Source: an uncultured Prevotellaceae bacterium (lineage in GTDB: Bacteria; Bacteroidota; Bacteroidia; Bacteroidales; Bacteroidaceae). Taken from it: a stretch of DNA of 64,000 nucleotides. Position numbers and translations under genes: made by a program. The DNA is taken from contig CAMWQU010000008.1 in NCBI GenBank assembly GCA_947176535.1, positions 33,506-97,505 on the forward strand. The letters run 5' to 3'. The notes under the pieces were generated by a model that was given only the letters and a program-made list of their open reading frames with translations, was not told where the DNA came from and made no database searches. The first letter of the stretch is position 1. The number at the start of each line of letters is the position of its first letter. This document shows, one piece after another, positions 27,948 to 37,520 of the stretch.

Positions 27948-28223
27948 ATGACAAAACAAGAGTTAGCAAAAGAGATCGCAACAAAGACTGGTGTGGACCA
28001 GCCTACCGTATTAGCTTGTGTTGAGGGCCTGATGGCTACAATTAAAGAGAGCCTCGTGAACGGAGAACCCGTTTATCTGCGCGGATTCGGAAGTTTCATT
28101 CTGAAGCAGAGAGCTGAGAAGACCGCACGCAACATCTCCAAGAACACGACACTGGTCATCCCCGCACACAACATACCTGCATTCAAACCCTGCAAAGAGT
28201 TTTTGGCCCAGGTAAAAGACTAA
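27948..28223 (+). CDS. HU/IHF-family DNA-binding protein
   Basis: A 91-residue nucleoid protein that bends DNA as a dimer. The N-terminal helices (MTKQELAKEIATKTGVDQPT) and the saddle (VYLRGFGSFILKQRAEKTAR) match the HU/IHF fold, and the DNA-wrapping arm contains the conserved Pro (LVIPAHNIPAFKP). Length is normal for HU. It has its own promoter and terminator, so it is a single-gene unit. Confidence 0.95.
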   Translation: MTKQELAKEIATKTGVDQPTVLACVEGLMATIKESLVNGEPVYLRGFGSFILKQRAEKTARNISKNTTLVIPAHNIPAFKPCKEFLAQVKD

Positions 28224-28239
28224 CTGCGGAGCATCCTAA

Positions 28240-28283
28240 GAAAAACAATAGCCCTGGCCGTAAAAGGTTAGGGCTATTGTTTA
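28240..28283. terminator. Hairpin terminator after the HU gene
   Basis: AACAATAGCCCT (28244-28255) pairs with AGGGCTATTGTT (28270-28281); with inner G-U pairs the stem reaches 16 bp with loop GTAAAA. A-rich and T-rich flanks allow termination in both directions. Confidence 0.85.
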
Positions 28284-28335
28284 TATTTCACAACTCCACC
28301 ACTTCCTGAAACATCCATAACCCAAGACATCTGAT

Positions 28336-29217
28336 ATGACACACATTCTTCAAAACCGGAACCTGTCCATCACAATAAATGAAAAAGGAGCGGAACTTCA
28401 GCGCATCTTTCGGAAGCCTACGCAGGAAATCTTATGGTCGGGAGACGCCAAATACTGGCACGGACAGTCCCCCATTCTTTTCCCCAGTGTCGGCAGTTGC
28501 GCCAACGGCAAGGCATACTTCCGGGGAGAGGAATTAGCTATGCCCAAACACGGTGTGGTGCACGGTATGCAGTTCAGCGTAACGGAGAAAACAGAAGACA
28601 GTATCACACTATCCGTCACGGACAATGCAGAGACCCGCACACACTATCCCTACGCATTCTCATTTCGGGTGACTTATAAACTTCAGGAAGATACCATAGC
28701 CATAACCTTTGAAGTGGAGAATCCCAACGACACGGAACTACCCTACCAGTTAGGAGCCCATCCGGCTTTTCTGTTGCCTCAGTTCAACGAACAGGACGAG
28801 GTACACGGCTATCTGGGATTCGACATTCAGGATAAACTGGTAAGCAACGGCTTAAAGCCCGGAGGATTGCTTTGGCCGGAAGGCTCTTTTGACGTTCCCC
28901 TCAATCAGGAGCATCTGCTCCCCTTGGGCAATCATACGTTCGACTGCGACACTATCCTCGACTCGCGCGGGCAGGCAAAAGAGTGTACGCTCTACGATAA
29001 GGATAAGCAGCCTTTGGTTCGGGTGCAATTTGACTCTCCCATTTTGGCCTTGTGGGCACCCTGTGGAGGTTGCGCACCGTTCGTCTGCATCGAACCTTGG
29101 TGGGGATGCTGCGATAAGTTTGATTATAAAGGAGAGTTTGCGGAACGCCCCTGGGGCAGAATAGTAGCTCCGGGAGAAGTACAGAAAACGAAGTATTCGA
29201 TTACAATTCTTCGGTAG
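28336..29217 (+). CDS. Aldose 1-epimerase family protein (LacX-like)
   Basis: A 293-residue protein of the galactose-mutarotase superfamily. It has the HPAF motif with the conserved His (YQLGAHPAFLLP, about residue 140) and the substrate-binding end FVCIEPWWGCCD with the catalytic Glu. The start MTHILQNRNLSITINEKGAE is typical of the LacX branch, whose sugar is usually not established. Its last 17 bp overlap the end of rarA on the other strand. Confidence 0.9.
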   Translation: MTHILQNRNLSITINEKGAELQRIFRKPTQEILWSGDAKYWHGQSPILFPSVGSCANGKAYFRGEELAMPKHGVVHGMQFSVTEKTEDSITLSVTDNAETRTHYPYAFSFRVTYKLQEDTIAITFEVENPNDTELPYQLGAHPAFLLPQFNEQDEVHGYLGFDIQDKLVSNGLKPGGLLWPEGSFDVPLNQEHLLPLGNHTFDCDTILDSRGQAKECTLYDKDKQPLVRVQFDSPILALWAPCGGCAPFVCIEPWWGCCDKFDYKGEFAERPWGRIVAPGEVQKTKYSITILR

Positions 29218-30511
29218 GCGACGCATCGTGGGGCCCGGCAGACATAAACCGGTCTCCCCATAATTGCTGCATACGTTCGCGAAGTTTCAATTCGGAAGGA
29301 TTATTCTGAGGTTGCCAGAAACGGGTTCCCTGCAACGCATCGGGCAGGAACTGCTGATTGACGAAGTTTCCCTCGTAGTCATGAGCATACTTGTAATTCT
29401 GACTATACCCCAATTCTTTCATTAACGCAGTGGGCGCATTGCGCAGATGCAACGGAACAGGCTGGTTACCACTTTGCCGGACTTCGGCCTGAGCCTTGTT
29501 GATTCCCATATAGGCCGAATTACTTTTCGGACTTGTTGCCAAGTAAACCGTAGCCTCGGCCAACGGTATGCGACCCTCCGGCCAACCTATCTTCATAACG
29601 GTATCAAAAGCGGCATTAGCCAACAGAAGAGCATTCGGATTGGCCAGACCAATATCCTCGGCCGCACTGATGACAAGGCGACGGGCGATAAACGCAGGAT
29701 CCTCACCTCCCTCTATCATACGGGCCAACCAATAAAGGGCACCATCAGGGTCGCTTCCCCGGATGCTCTTGATAAAAGCGGAAATAATGTCGTAGTGCAT
29801 CTCCCCGTCCTTATCATAAGCCAACGGATTTTGTTGCAGACGCTCAGTCACCAAAGCATCTGTAACGATAAGTGTTTCATCTTTCTCTACGGCTTCCGAC
29901 AGCAAATCTATAATGTTCAGCAATTTGCGCGCATCGCCGCCGCTGAACCGCAGCAGGGCATCCGTTTCCCGTAGCTCTATCCGAAGGTCACGCAATACAA
30001 CATCCTTCTCTATTGCGCGATGCGCCAGTTCCAACAGGTCGTCCTTACCAAGAGACTTCAGGACATAGACCTGACAGCGACTGAGCAGAGGACGAATGAC
30101 CTCGAACGAGGGATTTTCGGTAGTGGCACCAATCAGTGTGATAATCCCCTGCTCCACGGCTCCCAGCAGACTATCCTGCTGCGACTTCGAGAAACGATGG
30201 ATTTCGTCGATGAACAAAATCGGAGCGGCCGTATTGAAGAAGCGGTTCGATTTGGCTTTCTCCACCACCTCACGAACATCTTTCACACCACTGGAGATGG
30301 CCGAAAGCGTGTAGAACGGAGTTTGCAACTGATGGGCGATAATGCCGGCTAACGTAGTTTTACCAACTCCGGGAGGGCCCCAAAGAATGAAACTCGACAC
30401 CTTACCGGAGGCTATCATACGACGCAAAACAGCCCCTTCACCGACCAGATGCTTCTGGCCGATGTAATCGTCAAGTGACGTCGGGCGCATTCTTTCTGCC
30501 AATGGTGCCAT
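29201..30511 (-). CDS. rarA: Replication-associated recombination protein A (AAA+ ATPase)
   Basis: A protein of about 436 residues of the RarA/MgsA/WRNIP1 family, which acts at stalled forks. It shows MAPLAERMRPTSLDDYIGQ at the start, Walker A GPPGVGKTTLAG, Walker B ILFIDEIHRFSKSQQD, and sensor ATTENPSFEV. The C-terminal tetramerisation region has ALYWLARMIEGGEDPAFIAR. A GTG at 30520 is in frame, but it overlaps the -7 box TATCTTTG (30527-30520), so the ATG at 30511 is taken as the start. Convergent overlap with the epimerase gene. Confidence 0.95.
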   Translation of the reverse strand: MAPLAERMRPTSLDDYIGQKHLVGEGAVLRRMIASGKVSSFILWGPPGVGKTTLAGIIAHQLQTPFYTLSAISSGVKDVREVVEKAKSNRFFNTAAPILFIDEIHRFSKSQQDSLLGAVEQGIITLIGATTENPSFEVIRPLLSRCQVYVLKSLGKDDLLELAHRAIEKDVVLRDLRIELRETDALLRFSGGDARKLLNIIDLLSEAVEKDETLIVTDALVTERLQQNPLAYDKDGEMHYDIISAFIKSIRGSDPDGALYWLARMIEGGEDPAFIARRLVISAAEDIGLANPNALLLANAAFDTVMKIGWPEGRIPLAEATVYLATSPKSNSAYMGINKAQAEVRQSGNQPVPLHLRNAPTALMKELGYSQNYKYAHDYEGNFVNQQFLPDALQGTRFWQPQNNPSELKLRERMQQLWGDRFMSAGPHDASPTEEL

Positions 30512-30519
30512 TCCGAACA

Positions 30520-30527
30520 CAAAGATA
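30520..30527 (-). promoter_or_regulatory. Promoter -7 box 8 nt before the rarA start codon
   Basis: TATCTTTG on the minus strand. A TTTG lies 18 nt upstream as -33 element. The distance to ATG is 8 nt, so the mRNA leader is a few nucleotides at most. Confidence 0.7.
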
Positions 30528-30549
30528 GGTATAAATTACGAATTGCAAA

Positions 30550-30580
30550 GTACGAAGTATGAAATAATTTCGTACCTTTG
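30550..30580 (+). promoter_or_regulatory. Glycosyltransferase promoter with overlapping inverted repeat
   Basis: The -7 box TACCTTTG (30573-30580) is only 4 nt from the ATG at 30585. An inverted repeat GTACGAA (30550-30556) / TTCGTAC (30569-30575) runs into the -7 box, as an operator would. No regulator is identified. Confidence 0.5.
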
Positions 30581-30584
30581 TAAC

Positions 30585-31712
30585 ATGAATACCGTACACA
30601 ACATACACGTTGTCAGTTTCCAGGTACCCTGGCCTGCCGATTATGGCGGAGCTATCGACGTCTACTACAAGTTGAAAGCCCTGCACGAGGCCGGTTACAG
30701 CGTCACATTGCATACCTACATCTACGGCGAGCGAACTCCTCAGCCGATATTAGAAGGGTTGTGTGATAACGTCTATTATTACGAGCGCGAAACCGGATGG
30801 AAGAAACAGTTTTCCATTCTCCCTTATATTGTATCGACACGATGCAATCCGCAGTTGCTTGAGAACCTCTGTAAGGATGACTCCCCTATCCTGTTTGAGG
30901 GATTACATACCTGCTTTTTCCTCAACCATCCCATGCTTGCGAATCGAAAGAAAATTGTACGTATGCACAATATCGAACACTTCTACTATCGCTCGCTGGC
31001 CGTACAGGCTGGATGGAACTGGCGTTCGCTGTACTATTGGGTGGAAAGTGTGCGACTGCGCAGGTACGAAAGTGTTTTGCAGTATGCCGACCTCATCTGC
31101 GGCATCACCAAGGCCGACCAACAATACCTCATAAAGCATTTTCCCGAAAAGAAGGTCATACATCTGCCATGCTTTTTCGACACGACGCCTCTTGCGTCCC
31201 TGTCGTCGTCACAGACCTATACTACGGAACCGTTCGTTCTTTATCACGGGAACCTTTCTGTCGAAGAGAACCAACGTGTCGTCCGTTATATTCTCGAACA
31301 TATCGCTCCCCTCTGCCCCGGGATATTGTTTGTCATAGCCGGACGCAATCCCAATTTCAAAGATGTTCCCCGGAATGTCAAGATTATAGCAAACCCAAGC
31401 GACGAATATCTCGACCAGCTCATAGAAACGGCCCGCATCCATCTGATGCTAACGTTCCAAAGCACCGGCATCAAACTGAAGTTACTGAACGTGCTCACGA
31501 AAGGACGCGGCCACATCATTGCCAATCGTCCCATGCTCTACGGACACTCACTGGGTCGGTTCTGCACGCAGGCCGATGAAACATCAGAAATCGCAGAATC
31601 CCTAAAGACACTGATGGGCCAGCCCATAGATACAAGCACACTCGAGAACAGAAACAAAGTGTTATTAAAAATGAAAAAGGCCGGAATCTCACGACTCAGC
31701 CTTTTCGAATAG
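30585..31712 (+). CDS. Glycosyltransferase (GT-B type)
   Basis: A 375-residue putative glycosyltransferase. The N-terminus HNIHVVSFQVPWPADYGGAI is the donor-half Rossmann strand followed by the glycine-rich loop typical of GT4-like enzymes. The C-terminal half has FVLYHGNLSVEENQRVVRYI and the late segment TGIKLKLLNVLTKGRGHIIA, in the place of the nucleotide-sugar site. A frame extension to a TTG at 30543 is rejected because the promoter -7 box lies inside it. Acceptor and sugar are unknown. It is transcribed divergently from rarA. Confidence 0.8.
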   Translation: MNTVHNIHVVSFQVPWPADYGGAIDVYYKLKALHEAGYSVTLHTYIYGERTPQPILEGLCDNVYYYERETGWKKQFSILPYIVSTRCNPQLLENLCKDDSPILFEGLHTCFFLNHPMLANRKKIVRMHNIEHFYYRSLAVQAGWNWRSLYYWVESVRLRRYESVLQYADLICGITKADQQYLIKHFPEKKVIHLPCFFDTTPLASLSSSQTYTTEPFVLYHGNLSVEENQRVVRYILEHIAPLCPGILFVIAGRNPNFKDVPRNVKIIANPSDEYLDQLIETARIHLMLTFQSTGIKLKLLNVLTKGRGHIIANRPMLYGHSLGRFCTQADETSEIAESLKTLMGQPIDTSTLENRNKVLLKMKKAGISRLSLFE

Positions 31713-31861
31713 GTATTAGTTTTTAAGGTAAAAAGATTGTTTTTTAGAATAATTGACACAAAGGTAGCCTTTTTTACAGCACCCACCAAATAAAAACACA
31801 TGTTAAATAACATATTTCTCATTTCCGCACGCTTTAATACATCTTTTTCATCAAAATTGAT

Positions 31862-31869
31862 TACCTTTG
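31862..31869 (+). promoter_or_regulatory. Promoter -7 box of glnS
   Basis: TACCTTTG, 46 nt before the glnS start. A second TACCTTTG on the minus strand (31769-31762) points toward the glycosyltransferase end, where no gene was found. Confidence 0.6.
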
Positions 31870-31915
31870 TCATGCAAATATAAAATAGTAACTAACAATA
31901 TAAAGAGTATATATA

Positions 31916-33688
31916 ATGGCAGCAACATCACAGACCGAAAACACCGAGAAAAGAAGTTTGAACTTCATCGAACAAAAAATAGAAGCTGACCTGGCCGAGG
32001 GCAAAAACGGAGGAAAAGTGCAGACCCGCTTCCCGCCTGAACCCAACGGCTACCTGCACATCGGTCATGCCAAGGCCATAGCCATGGACTTTGGCGTGGC
32101 AAAGCGATACGGCGGCATCTGCAACCTGCGTTTCGACGACACCAACCCTCAGAAAGAGGACACGGAATACATCGAAAGCATAGAGAAGGACATCAAGTGG
32201 CTGGGCTACGAGTGGGCCAACGTCTACTATGCCTCGGACTATTTCCAGGAGTTGTGGGACTTTGCCGTATGGCTCATCAAACAAGGACGCGCCTACGTGG
32301 ACGAACAAAGCGCCGAAGAGATTGCCAAGCAGAAAGGCACCACAACAAGTCCCGGAACGAACAGCCCCTACCGCGACCGCCCCGTAGAAGACAATCTGCG
32401 CCTGTTTGAGTACATGAACAGCGGTCAGTGCGAACCCGGAACGTTGGTTCTGCGCGCCAAGATTGATATGGCCCACCCCAATATGCTCTTCCGCGACCCC
32501 CTCATCTATCGCGTCCTGAACATTCCCCACATCCGCACGGGCAACCGTTGGAACGCTTACCCCATGTACGATTTCACACACGGGCAGAGCGACTATCTGG
32601 AGGGAGTAACCCATTCGCTCTGCACGCTTGAGTTTGTGGAACATCGCCCCCTCTACGACTTGTTTGTGACATGGATGAAAGAGTGGCGTGGCGAGACGGA
32701 GAACATCGAGGATTTCCGCCCCCGACAGACGGAGTTCAACAAGCTAAATCTGTCATACACCCTGATGTCGAAACGCAATCTGCTGGCATTGGTGAACGAA
32801 AATATGGTATCGGGCTGGGATGACCCCCGCATGCCGACCATCTGCGGTTTCCGCCGTCGCGGCTATTCTCCCGAATCCATCCAGAAATTCATTGACAAAA
32901 TCGGTTATACCACCTACGATGCCCTGAACGAAATGGCATTACTCGAAAGTGCCGTGCGCGACGACCTGAACAGCCGTTCCATCCGCGTTTCGGCCGTACT
33001 CGATCCCGTGCGTGTGGTACTCCTCAACTATCCCGAAGGTCAGACCGAATGGCTGACCGCTGTCAATAACCCCGAAAACGAGGCAGACGGCACACACGAG
33101 GTTGAATTTAGCCGCGAGCTATGGATTGAGCGCGACGACTTTCAGGCAGAAGCCGAGAAGAAGTTTATGCGTCTGGCCCCCGGCAAAGAAGTGCGCCTGA
33201 AGAATGCCTACATCATCCAGTGCCCCGAGACGTTGCCTGACGGTGGCAAGCCATACGAAACGGACGAGAACGGAAATGTCACGACCATCTACTGCACCTA
33301 CGATCCGGAAACGCGCAGCGGCCTGCCCGGTGCCGACCGGAAAATCAAGGGAAAGACGCTCCACTGGGTAAGTTGCCACAATGCCGTGCGTGCGGAAGTG
33401 CGCCTCTACGACCGCCTGTGGAATGTGGAGAACCCGAGAGACGAAATGGCCACCATCCGCGAGGCTCAGAACTGCGACGCTGTCACGGCCATGCGACAGA
33501 TGATCAATCCCGACAGTCTGACTATCCTGAGAAACTGCTATGTAGAGCCGTTTGCGGCCGAAATGAAGCCTTTGTCCTACTTGCAGTTCCAGCGCATCGG
33601 CTACTTCAACGTGGACACCGACGCCACGGCCGAACACCCTGTCTTCAACAAGACCGTGGGACTGAAAGATACATGGAAGAAGAAATGA
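31916..33688 (+). CDS. glnS: Glutaminyl-tRNA synthetase
   Basis: A 590-residue class I synthetase. The HIGH motif is PPEPNGYLHIGHAKA (about residue 42) and the KMSKS motif appears as LMSKRNL (about 285). The C-terminal anticodon-binding beta-barrels begin near residue 350. GlnRS rather than GluRS is indicated by DTNPQKEDTEYIESIEKDIK and by the C-terminal barrels. Its presence means this organism charges tRNA-Gln directly. Length is a little above the E. coli enzyme. Confidence 0.97.
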   Translation: MAATSQTENTEKRSLNFIEQKIEADLAEGKNGGKVQTRFPPEPNGYLHIGHAKAIAMDFGVAKRYGGICNLRFDDTNPQKEDTEYIESIEKDIKWLGYEWANVYYASDYFQELWDFAVWLIKQGRAYVDEQSAEEIAKQKGTTTSPGTNSPYRDRPVEDNLRLFEYMNSGQCEPGTLVLRAKIDMAHPNMLFRDPLIYRVLNIPHIRTGNRWNAYPMYDFTHGQSDYLEGVTHSLCTLEFVEHRPLYDLFVTWMKEWRGETENIEDFRPRQTEFNKLNLSYTLMSKRNLLALVNENMVSGWDDPRMPTICGFRRRGYSPESIQKFIDKIGYTTYDALNEMALLESAVRDDLNSRSIRVSAVLDPVRVVLLNYPEGQTEWLTAVNNPENEADGTHEVEFSRELWIERDDFQAEAEKKFMRLAPGKEVRLKNAYIIQCPETLPDGGKPYETDENGNVTTIYCTYDPETRSGLPGADRKIKGKTLHWVSCHNAVRAEVRLYDRLWNVENPRDEMATIREAQNCDAVTAMRQMINPDSLTILRNCYVEPFAAEMKPLSYLQFQRIGYFNVDTDATAEHPVFNKTVGLKDTWKKK

Positions 33689-33711
33689 ACAAGAACTAAC
33701 GATTACAGACA

Positions 33712-34845
33712 TTGAGCGAAGAGTATAACTATTTTCAGGGTAAAGAGTTCAGGGCCTCACTGGCTGCTTACGAGCACATGCTGGCTACCGGAGAAACGGC
33801 CGAACTCGATTCGGAAACCCTGACCGACATTGCGGAGTATTATGCCATGAACATGCAGGACGAGGAGGCCAACCGGTGCATCCGGTATGCCCTCTCGTTC
33901 TATCCGGACAGCATAGACCCGCAGATATTTCTGGCCCGGCAGCAGATGTTCTACGGCAATCAAGAGGAGGCATGGCGCATCTGCAATGCCATTGCCGACC
34001 AGGAAGACCACGAAGTGGTATTTCTGAGGGCCGAACTGTTCCTCCACTTTCAGAAGAGCGAAGAGGCATTCCGCCTGCTGTTGGCCTACTATCGGGAGAC
34101 CGACCAAGAGGAAGCCCCCGAACATCTTTACGACAGCATCACGCTCTGTAAGGATTACGGTTTCGGCGAGAAAGCCCTGGAATGGGTGAAAATGCTGCGT
34201 AACGACTTCCCAGACTATCTTCCTGCCATAGCCCTGCAGGCCGAGATTCACAACTATCGTCATGAGTATCAGGATGCCATCCATCTGCTTGAGGCAAACA
34301 TCGAGAAAATGCCCTATGATTCGCGGGCATGGCTGCAACTGGCCGAGGCCCATCTGTGGCTCGAACATCACGAGGAGGCCATAGAAGCCGTGGACTTTGC
34401 GCTGGCCATCAACAGTGAAGATGCCGAGGGACTCATCATGCGCGCCAACATCCTTTGCGACAGCAGCCGCATGGACGAGGCGCATGAATACTATGTACGT
34501 TTCCTGCATTACTTCCCCAACGACGAGCGGGCCAACTTTCTGGATGCCCAATGCCTCATCAACATGGAGCAATACCGGATGGCTATCGGAAGACTGGAAC
34601 GCCTTGTCAGTATGCCCGGATGTGTGGCCAAAGGCGACTACCTTTCGTTTCTGGCGTACTGCCACAATGAACTGGGACATGAAGAACAGTCACTCCACTA
34701 CCGCAAACAGGCTGAGAAGGAACCCAGCAATGCGCTCCACCACCTCTTTCCCGAGTTCTATCCCGACACCGAGAACAAGGACGACCTACCGGACAACCCT
34801 TTCATGTGCGATGAAAATCCGGACAGTCCCGCACATCCATTCTGA
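33712..34845 (+). CDS. Tetratricopeptide-repeat protein, TTG start
   Basis: A 377-residue soluble protein made almost wholly of helical pairs of TPR type (for example SRAWLQLAEAHLWLEHHEEA and ALAINSEDAEGLIMRANIL). There is no signal peptide. The frame has a stop at 33697 and the next Met is at residue 23 inside the first helix, so the TTG at 33712 is the likely start. It lies 23 bp after glnS and is probably co-transcribed. TPRs bind proteins; the partner is unknown. The acidic, Pro-rich tail is unstructured. Confidence 0.8.
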   Translation: MSEEYNYFQGKEFRASLAAYEHMLATGETAELDSETLTDIAEYYAMNMQDEEANRCIRYALSFYPDSIDPQIFLARQQMFYGNQEEAWRICNAIADQEDHEVVFLRAELFLHFQKSEEAFRLLLAYYRETDQEEAPEHLYDSITLCKDYGFGEKALEWVKMLRNDFPDYLPAIALQAEIHNYRHEYQDAIHLLEANIEKMPYDSRAWLQLAEAHLWLEHHEEAIEAVDFALAINSEDAEGLIMRANILCDSSRMDEAHEYYVRFLHYFPNDERANFLDAQCLINMEQYRMAIGRLERLVSMPGCVAKGDYLSFLAYCHNELGHEEQSLHYRKQAEKEPSNALHHLFPEFYPDTENKDDLPDNPFMCDENPDSPAHPF

Positions 34846-34848
34846 CTT

Positions 34849-34988
34849 TATATAATAAGGAACGCGCGCGCCTGCGTGCACATACCGAGGACAAGCCTCC
34901 GTCCCGCTATGGACGGAGCTTAGTCCCGCTATGGATGAGGCTCCATCCTGCTATGGACGAAGACGCGTCCTCCTATGGTCGAGTTTCA
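34849..34988. repeat. 22-bp tandem-unit intergenic repeat, block C
   Basis: Units start at 34901, 34923, 34945 and 34967, exactly 22 bp apart, in the reverse orientation (core GTCCCGCTATGGAC). The companion module ATAAGGAACGCGCGCG precedes them at 34856. The block lies between the convergent TPR and ribH genes, just outside the ribH terminator. Confidence 0.86.
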
Positions 34989-35033
34989 GGCTACCGGCTG
35001 CCCCGTTCCCATTGAACGAACAAAAGGGGAAAA

Positions 35034-35073
35034 TAAAAAGATACTCCGTAACCGGGAAACCGGTCACGGAGTA
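35034..35073 (-). terminator. Rho-independent terminator of the ribH operon
   Basis: TACTCCGTAACCGG (35042-35055) pairs with CCGGTCACGGAGTA (35060-35073) with one mismatch; on the minus strand it is followed by TCTTTTTATTTT. It lies 33 bp after the ribH stop. Confidence 0.9.
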
Positions 35074-35105
35074 CGATATAAGTGTAGTAAAGAAATAGTA
35101 TCTGT

Positions 35106-35609
35106 TTACTTTTCTGCAACGTCCAGACGACGGCCGTAATCCACCATTCTGATGGCCGTAATGGCACATTCGTCACCCTTGTTGCCCAACATTCCGCCGG
35201 CACGCATTTCGGCCTGCTCCATGTCGTTGCAGGTGAGCAGACCGTAGATGACGGGGATATGTCCCTCACGGTTGAGGTCTGCCAAACCCTGGGTTGTACC
35301 CTGACAGATGTAGTCGAAATGGGGGGTATCGCCGCGCACCACACAGCCGATGGCGATGACAGCGTCGAAACGCTCGCTTCTCACCATGCGGGAGGAGGCG
35401 TACACAAGTTCGAAGCTACCGGGAACCGTGAGCACCGTAATGTCCTCGGCACGGGCTCCATGCCGCAGAAGCGTATCATACGCCCCCTGCAGGAGAGCAC
35501 CGGTAACCTCCTTGTTCCACTCGGAGACGGCTATGCCGAAACGCATACCCTCCGCAGAGGGCACGGACTCGACATCGTAGTCGGAAAGATTATGAAGTGC
35601 GGTAGCCAT
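35106..35609 (-). CDS. ribH: 6,7-dimethyl-8-ribityllumazine synthase
   Basis: A 167-residue enzyme of riboflavin synthesis that joins the ribityl-pyrimidine to dihydroxybutanone phosphate. It shows [28 protein letters not shown] and [17 protein letters not shown] with the catalytic His, then [20 protein letters not shown]. It usually assembles as a pentamer or 60-mer. It lies 2 bp after the TPR gene, in the same operon. No other riboflavin genes are in the window. Confidence 0.97.
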   Translation of the reverse strand: MATALHNLSDYDVESVPSAEGMRFGIAVSEWNKEVTGALLQGAYDTLLRHGARAEDITVLTVPGSFELVYASSRMVRSERFDAVIAIGCVVRGDTPHFDYICQGTTQGLADLNREGHIPVIYGLLTCNDMEQAEMRAGGMLGNKGDECAITAIRMVDYGRRLDVAEK

Positions 35610-35611
35610 TC

Positions 35612-36280
35612 TTACTTACCAACTTTCACACGCTCAATGTACTTGTCAATCTCCTGACCTTGCTGGCTGGCAGCATAGTGGGCCTTCACCTCCTCATAGA
35701 GTTTCAGCGCCTCGTCGGCTTTACCCTCAGCCTCCAAAATCTCACCGGCCTGAACGAGGAAGAGAGGAGAAAGCACAACGTTGCCGGCCTTCTTCGCAGC
35801 CTTTACCAACGTCTCCACGGCCTTGTCGTTCTGCTCCATCTGAGCATAGACGTTGCCCAACGCGCCGATAGCGGCAGGGCTAATCATCTCGTCGCCCTTC
35901 GTATCGAAGTCCTTCAGATACTTCTCGGCCTCCTCAAGGTTTCCCAACTGGGCATAAGCCAAACCGGCATACAGTTTTGCCACGTTACCGGCTTTCGTCG
36001 AGCCGTACTGCTTTGCAACCTCAATGAGGCCAAGCACCTGCTGGCCGTCGCCGTTCAGAGCCTTCTCGTATTGTCCCTGCTGAAACAACTGTTCACTGGG
36101 ATACAACGCCTCCGCAGCTTTCTGGTTCCGGTTGCCCGCATAGGTAATCCACAAAACCACTGCAACGACAATCGCTACCACTGCACCTACGCAAATTACA
36201 ATCTTCCGCAAGTTCTTCTGTACGAGACTTACCTCTTCTACGGCCTCAACAGCCATACCATTTTTCTTGTTTTTTGCCAT
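35612..36280 (-). CDS. Membrane-anchored tetratricopeptide-repeat protein
   Basis: A 222-residue protein with a short cytoplasmic N-terminus, one membrane helix (about residues 27-47, [20 protein letters not shown]) and a helical TPR domain ([20 protein letters not shown] and others). The layout resembles YfgM-like accessory proteins of the Sec translocon, but that is only a structural likeness. It lies 2 bp upstream of ribH and is divergent from recF. A TATCTTTG box at 36327-36320 gives a leader of about 40 nt. Confidence 0.85.
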   Translation of the reverse strand: MAKNKKNGMAVEAVEEVSLVQKNLRKIVICVGAVVAIVVAVVLWITYAGNRNQKAAEALYPSEQLFQQGQYEKALNGDGQQVLGLIEVAKQYGSTKAGNVAKLYAGLAYAQLGNLEEAEKYLKDFDTKGDEMISPAAIGALGNVYAQMEQNDKAVETLVKAAKKAGNVVLSPLFLVQAGEILEAEGKADEALKLYEEVKAHYAASQQGQEIDKYIERVKVGK

Positions 36281-36403
36281 TTTATAGTTACTGTTTAATT
36301 ACTTTTCACAATCAGCAGTCGCAAAGATACGAAATAATTACGAATTACGAATTACCTAACCTAAATTTATTTCGCCCGCCATGCAAGAATTACTTTTTTT
36401 TCG

Positions 36404-36411
36404 TACCTTTG
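36404..36411 (+). promoter_or_regulatory. Promoter -7 box 8 nt before the recF start codon
   Basis: TACCTTTG. It lies inside the longer open frame that begins at 36381, which excludes that start and supports ATG 36420 with an extremely short leader. Confidence 0.7.
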
Positions 36412-36419
36412 TGTCCGAA

Positions 36420-37520
36420 ATGATACTCAAACGCCTCTCCATACTTAACTACAAGAATATCGCACAGGCCGACCTGGAACTCTCCTCAGGCATCAACTGT
36501 CTGATTGGCCGGAACGGTGAAGGGAAAACGAATCTGCTGGACAGCATCTATTTTCTGTCGATGTGCAAGAGTTCGTTCTCCGGAGCCGACAGTGCCTGCG
36601 TGTATCACGGTCGGGACTTCATGATGATTCAAGGGCTGTATGAACGGGAGGACGGTACCCCGGAGGAAATCTACTGCGGTCTGAAACCGGGACAGAAGAA
36701 AATGTTCCGCCGAGGGAAGAAGGCATACAAGCGGCTGACCGACCACATCGGCCTTATCCCCTTGGTAGTAGTCAGTCCGGCAGACAGTTCCCTCATCGAC
36801 AGCGGAAGCGAGGAGCGGCGGCGTTTTCTGGATATTGTCATTTCGCAATGCGAACCGGCCTACCTCGAAGCTCTGGTACGTTACAACAAGGCATTGCAAC
36901 AACGCAATGCGCTCCTTAAAATGGAAGATGCCGAGCCGGATGCCGAGTTATTGGGCATTCTGGAGGAGAGTATGGCGCACGAGGGGGAGTTCATTTTTCA
37001 GCGCAGGCAGCACTACGTGGATGAACTGTTGCCCACGTTTCAACGCTACTACACAGCCATTTCGCAGGGGGCCGAAGAGGTGGGACTGCGCTACGTCAGC
37101 CATTGCCAGCGGGGGCCTCTGCTCGAAGTCATCCGACGCGATCGGCACAAAGACCGGGCCGTAGGCTACAGTCTGCATGGCACGCACAAAGACGAGTTGG
37201 AAATGACGCTCGGCGGTTACCCCATCAAGCGCGAAGGCAGTCAGGGGCAGAACAAATCGTTCCTCATTGCCCTTAAACTGAGTCAATTCAACTTTCTGCG
37301 CCGCACCGGCAGCCGCACCACCCCCATCCTGCTGCTTGACGATATTTTCGACAAATTGGATGCCGGACGCGTGGAACAAATTGTGCGTTTGGTGTCGGGC
37401 GAGGACTTCGGACAGATATTCATCACCGATACCAATCGCGACCACCTCGACAAAATACTGACTCTCATGCCCGGCGAGAACAAACTTTTCCACGTCGAGG
37501 GAGGAACGTTTTCCTCATGA
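36420..37520 (+). CDS. recF: DNA replication and repair protein RecF
   Basis: A 366-residue ABC-type ATPase that loads RecA at gaps. The start MILKRLSILNYKNIAQADLE is the normal RecF N-terminus. Walker A is GRNGEGKTNLLDSI (about residues 30-43), the signature is SQGQNKSFLIALKLSQF, and Walker B with D-loop is TTPILLLDDIFDKLDAGRVE. An upstream ATG at 36381 is rejected (see promoter entry). Its stop overlaps the next gene by 4 bp. Confidence 0.96.
   Translation: MILKRLSILNYKNIAQADLELSSGINCLIGRNGEGKTNLLDSIYFLSMCKSSFSGADSACVYHGRDFMMIQGLYEREDGTPEEIYCGLKPGQKKMFRRGKKAYKRLTDHIGLIPLVVVSPADSSLIDSGSEERRRFLDIVISQCEPAYLEALVRYNKALQQRNALLKMEDAEPDAELLGILEESMAHEGEFIFQRRQHYVDELLPTFQRYYTAISQGAEEVGLRYVSHCQRGPLLEVIRRDRHKDRAVGYSLHGTHKDELEMTLGGYPIKREGSQGQNKSFLIALKLSQFNFLRRTGSRTTPILLLDDIFDKLDAGRVEQIVRLVSGEDFGQIFITDTNRDHLDKILTLMPGENKLFHVEGGTFSS

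Noticed and set aside
31713..31861. A small RNA on the minus strand from the TACCTTTG at 31769-31762
   Set aside because: Only a lone -7 box, with no -33 element, no conserved structure and no terminator seen.
36381..36419. Longer RecF start at 36381
   Set aside because: The promoter -7 box lies within this extension and the extra residues do not look like RecF.
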